Shown here: in pieces, positions 6,655-7,335 of the stretch
Layout of the letters: each line of letters begins with the position of its first letter
Numbering within the stretch: the stretch's first letter is position 1
NCBI GenBank assembly: GCA_016208065.1
Contig: JACQYU010000104.1
Span: 1 to 7,335, forward strand
Origin: Candidatus Falkowiibacteriota bacterium
GTDB lineage: Bacteria; Patescibacteriota; Patescibacteriia; Patescibacteriales; GWC2-42-12
DNA: 7,335 bases
Direction: 5' to 3'
Made by a program: the position numbers and the translations under genes
Notes under the pieces: generated by a model
Told to the model about the DNA's origin: nothing
Database searches by the model: none
Seen by the model: the letters and a program-made list of their open reading frames with translations, nothing else

Positions 6655-6790
6655 TAAATAAATTTATGTTTTATAAAATAGCGTTCAGCCTGTTACTTGC
6701 TTAAGGGCCTAATTAATAAATAGTTTTCCTCCTTAATTATTTATAAATTTTGCATCCCTCTAAGCAAGTAGCATATTGGGCGCTATTTTT
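6655..6790 (+). ncRNA. Candidate small RNA 1: long hairpin with CCTCCTT loop
   Basis: No coding potential was seen. Nested perfect or near-perfect stems are: AAAATAGCG (6675-6683) with CGCTATTTT (6781-6789), 9 bp; an 8/8 internal loop; GTTACTTGCTTA (6692-6703) with TAAGCAAGTAGC (6761-6772), 12 bp with one wobble; AGGG (6704-6707) with CCCT (6756-6759) past a one-base bulge; then AATT (6711-6714) with AATT (6746-6749) and ATAAATA (6716-6722) with TATTTAT (6738-6744). The 15-base apical loop (6723-6737) contains CCTCCTT, which matches the 16S anti-Shine-Dalgarno sequence. The outer stem runs into TTTTT, so the fold may act as its own terminator. A TTGACA promoter lies just upstream. I do not recognise a known family: the rod with an internal bubble recalls 6S RNA, but it is short for that. 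A mobile-element remnant is also possible. The 5' end is estimated from the promoter. Confidence 0.5.
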
Positions 6791-6796
6791 AAATCA

Positions 6797-6833
6797 GATA
6801 ATTTTTGACAATTATCCTTTTTCATAATAACAT
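6797..6833 (+). promoter_or_regulatory. Second promoter-like site within an inverted repeat
   Basis: TTGACA at 6805-6810 and TAACAT at 6828-6833 (4 of 6 matches) are spaced 17 bases apart, giving a start near 6840. The -35 lies in a perfect 7-bp inverted repeat, GATAATT (6797-6803) and AATTATC (6810-6816), with a 6-base spacer, so it could be an operator. Because CCTTTTT follows the repeat, it could instead be a second terminator for the upstream RNA. I cannot choose between these from sequence alone. Confidence 0.35.
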
Positions 6834-6839
6834 ATTCTA

Positions 6840-6998
6840 CAAGACGCCAGTTTGATAAATAGTATTTAGAATTTTGCCTAGGAGCGGTGAAAGCTAAACC
6901 TCCCTCCTGGTTTGGCCGGAGCCTTAAATTGGGGTTATCCCCGGGCTTCTAGGCAGAATTGTGAATATTAAAATATCCGGAATTTTCCGGATATTTTT
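6840..6998 (+). ncRNA. Candidate small RNA 2: three-way-junction fold plus terminator
   Basis: Bases 6870-6885 pair with 6945-6960 in a 16-bp closing stem (core TTTGCCTAGGAGC with GCTTCTAGGCAGA) containing only two G-U pairs. Inside are hairpin A, GCTAAACC (6893-6900) with GGTTTGGC (6909-6916) and loop TCCCTCCT, and hairpin B, GGGG (6931-6934) with CCCC (6939-6942) and loop TTAT. The junction strands are GGTGAAA, a 14-base strand and GG. The loop of hairpin A can also pair with GGAG at 6918-6921 (pseudoknot) or with AGGAG at 6880-6884, which would break the closing stem, as in switching RNAs. A strong terminator follows at 6970-6997. No gene lies downstream on this strand, since pth is convergent, so a cis riboswitch is unlikely and a free RNA more likely. 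The core lacks the motifs of tmRNA, RNase P, SRP and hammerhead RNA. The 5' end is estimated; RNAs 1 and 2 could be one transcript. Confidence 0.5.
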
Positions 6999-6999
6999 T
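6970..6999. terminator. Strong bidirectional terminator between the RNA region and pth
   Basis: AAAATATCCGG (6970-6980) pairs with CCGGATATTTT (6987-6997) in a perfect 11-bp stem that can be lengthened by two A-T pairs. On the plus strand it ends in TTTTTT (6994-6999), fitting the structured RNA region. On the minus strand the stem is followed by TTTTAATATT, fitting pth. The pth stop codon (6998-7000) abuts the stem, so the two converging units share this one element. Confidence 0.88.
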
Positions 7000-7335
7000 A
7001 TTTTATTTCGTCGGCTATTTTTAAGATTAGCCGGCCGACTATAGTTTTTTCTTCTTCGCCGAATTTTTGCAAAACAAAATTTTCCGCTTTAAACGGCGCG
7101 GCTTGATCGAGTTTTATGCAAATCCTAATCCTTTTAAAATTTTTGGTTTTAAGATGATTAATTATAGACTGCACTCCGTTATGTCCGGCACTTCTTGAGT
7201 TAACGGAAATTTTATATTTGCCCAATCTAATATCCAGATCATCATGAATCACGGTTAAAATTTCCGATAAGTCGGCGTTAGCGCTTTTTAAAATTCCAAG
7301 TTTTTTGGGCAGCAGTTTGTAATAAGTTAAAGCCA
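6998..7335 (-). CDS. pth: Peptidyl-tRNA hydrolase, C-terminal part
   Basis: Releases peptides from stalled peptidyl-tRNA so that the tRNA can be reused. The frame is open to the right edge, so the gene is 5'-partial with 111 residues visible out of about 190 usual. A GTG at 7250-7252 is internal, since the preceding 27 codons (beginning ALTYYKLLPKK) continue the protein. The conserved IHDDLD (29-34) and SAGHNG (48-53) are present. Asp31 and Asn52 match catalytic Asp93 and Asn114 of the Escherichia coli enzyme, with the same spacing of 21. The catalytic His and the first Asn lie outside the window. A lysine-rich stretch before IHDDLD makes this part slightly longer than in the Escherichia coli protein, and the C-terminus is short. 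Its stop is TAA, abutting a shared terminator. Being convergent with the plus-strand RNA region, it should not be co-transcribed with it. Confidence 0.92.
   Translation of the reverse strand, partial: ALTYYKLLPKKLGILKSANADLSEILTVIHDDLDIRLGKYKISVNSRSAGHNGVQSIINHLKTKNFKRIRICIKLDQAAPFKAENFVLQKFGEEEKTIVGRLILKIADEIK

Noticed and set aside
6571..6997. tmRNA, RNase P RNA, SRP RNA or hammerhead ribozyme in the intergenic region
   Set aside because: I looked for the tmRNA ends and tag region, the RNase P GAGGAAAGTC motif, the SRP GGAAG loop and the hammerhead CTGATGA core; none is present on the plus strand.
1..7335. Recoding of UGA as glycine, as in some Patescibacteria
   Set aside because: All long genes read through in the standard code without in-frame TGA; the only anomaly is one TAA in topA, and other genes use TAA as a true stop.
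1..7335. CRISPR array, transposase, tRNA or rRNA genes
   Set aside because: No regularly spaced direct repeats, no transposase-like protein and no tRNA cloverleaf or rRNA sequence were seen.

Overview
The window looks like a piece of an AT-rich genome of the Candidatus Patescibacteria (CPR; Parcubacteria-like). This is inferred from the style of the proteins: a membrane sensor kinase with a long coiled coil, short single-purpose membrane proteins, a TopA with several zinc ribbons, and a dprA-topA pair. No taxonomic marker gene is present. Stops are TAA or TAG; no gene here ends in TGA, and no long gene has an in-frame TGA, so the standard code fits. None of the five gene starts inside the window has a clear Shine-Dalgarno sequence at normal spacing.

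Left part, plus strand (1-3081). A sensor histidine kinase, cut by the window edge, is followed after 41 bases by a protein made of two receiver domains with no output domain. Together they look like a phosphotransfer pair. A good extended -10 promoter then precedes a small membrane protein that resembles the DUF3566 family. Next is an unrelated 100-residue protein with one membrane helix and a charged helical tail. A GC-rich hairpin at 3055-3081 ends this block and can also stop transcripts arriving from the right.

Middle and right part, minus strand (3195-6570). dprA (DNA-processing protein) lies 34 bases upstream of topA (DNA topoisomerase I), a pairing also known in Bacillus. The topA reading frame stops at a TAA (3438-3440). 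The next 80 codons, in the same frame and without a start codon, encode the two further four-cysteine zinc ribbons that normally finish TopA. topA is therefore interrupted by one in-frame nonsense codon, is read through, or carries a sequence error. An EF-hand-like acidic loop sits between the first two zinc ribbons.

Intergenic region 6571-6997. This 427-base stretch has no convincing ORF but is highly structured on the plus strand. A TTGACA/extended -10 promoter leads into a long hairpin (6675-6789) ending in a T run. A second TTGACA-like promoter inside an inverted repeat leads into a 91-nt three-way-junction fold (6870-6960), followed by a strong bidirectional terminator (6970-6997). I read this as one or two unrecognised small RNA genes and consider it, with the split topA, the most interesting part of the window.

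Right edge, minus strand (6998-7335). The C-terminal part of peptidyl-tRNA hydrolase (pth) enters from outside the window and ends against the shared terminator.
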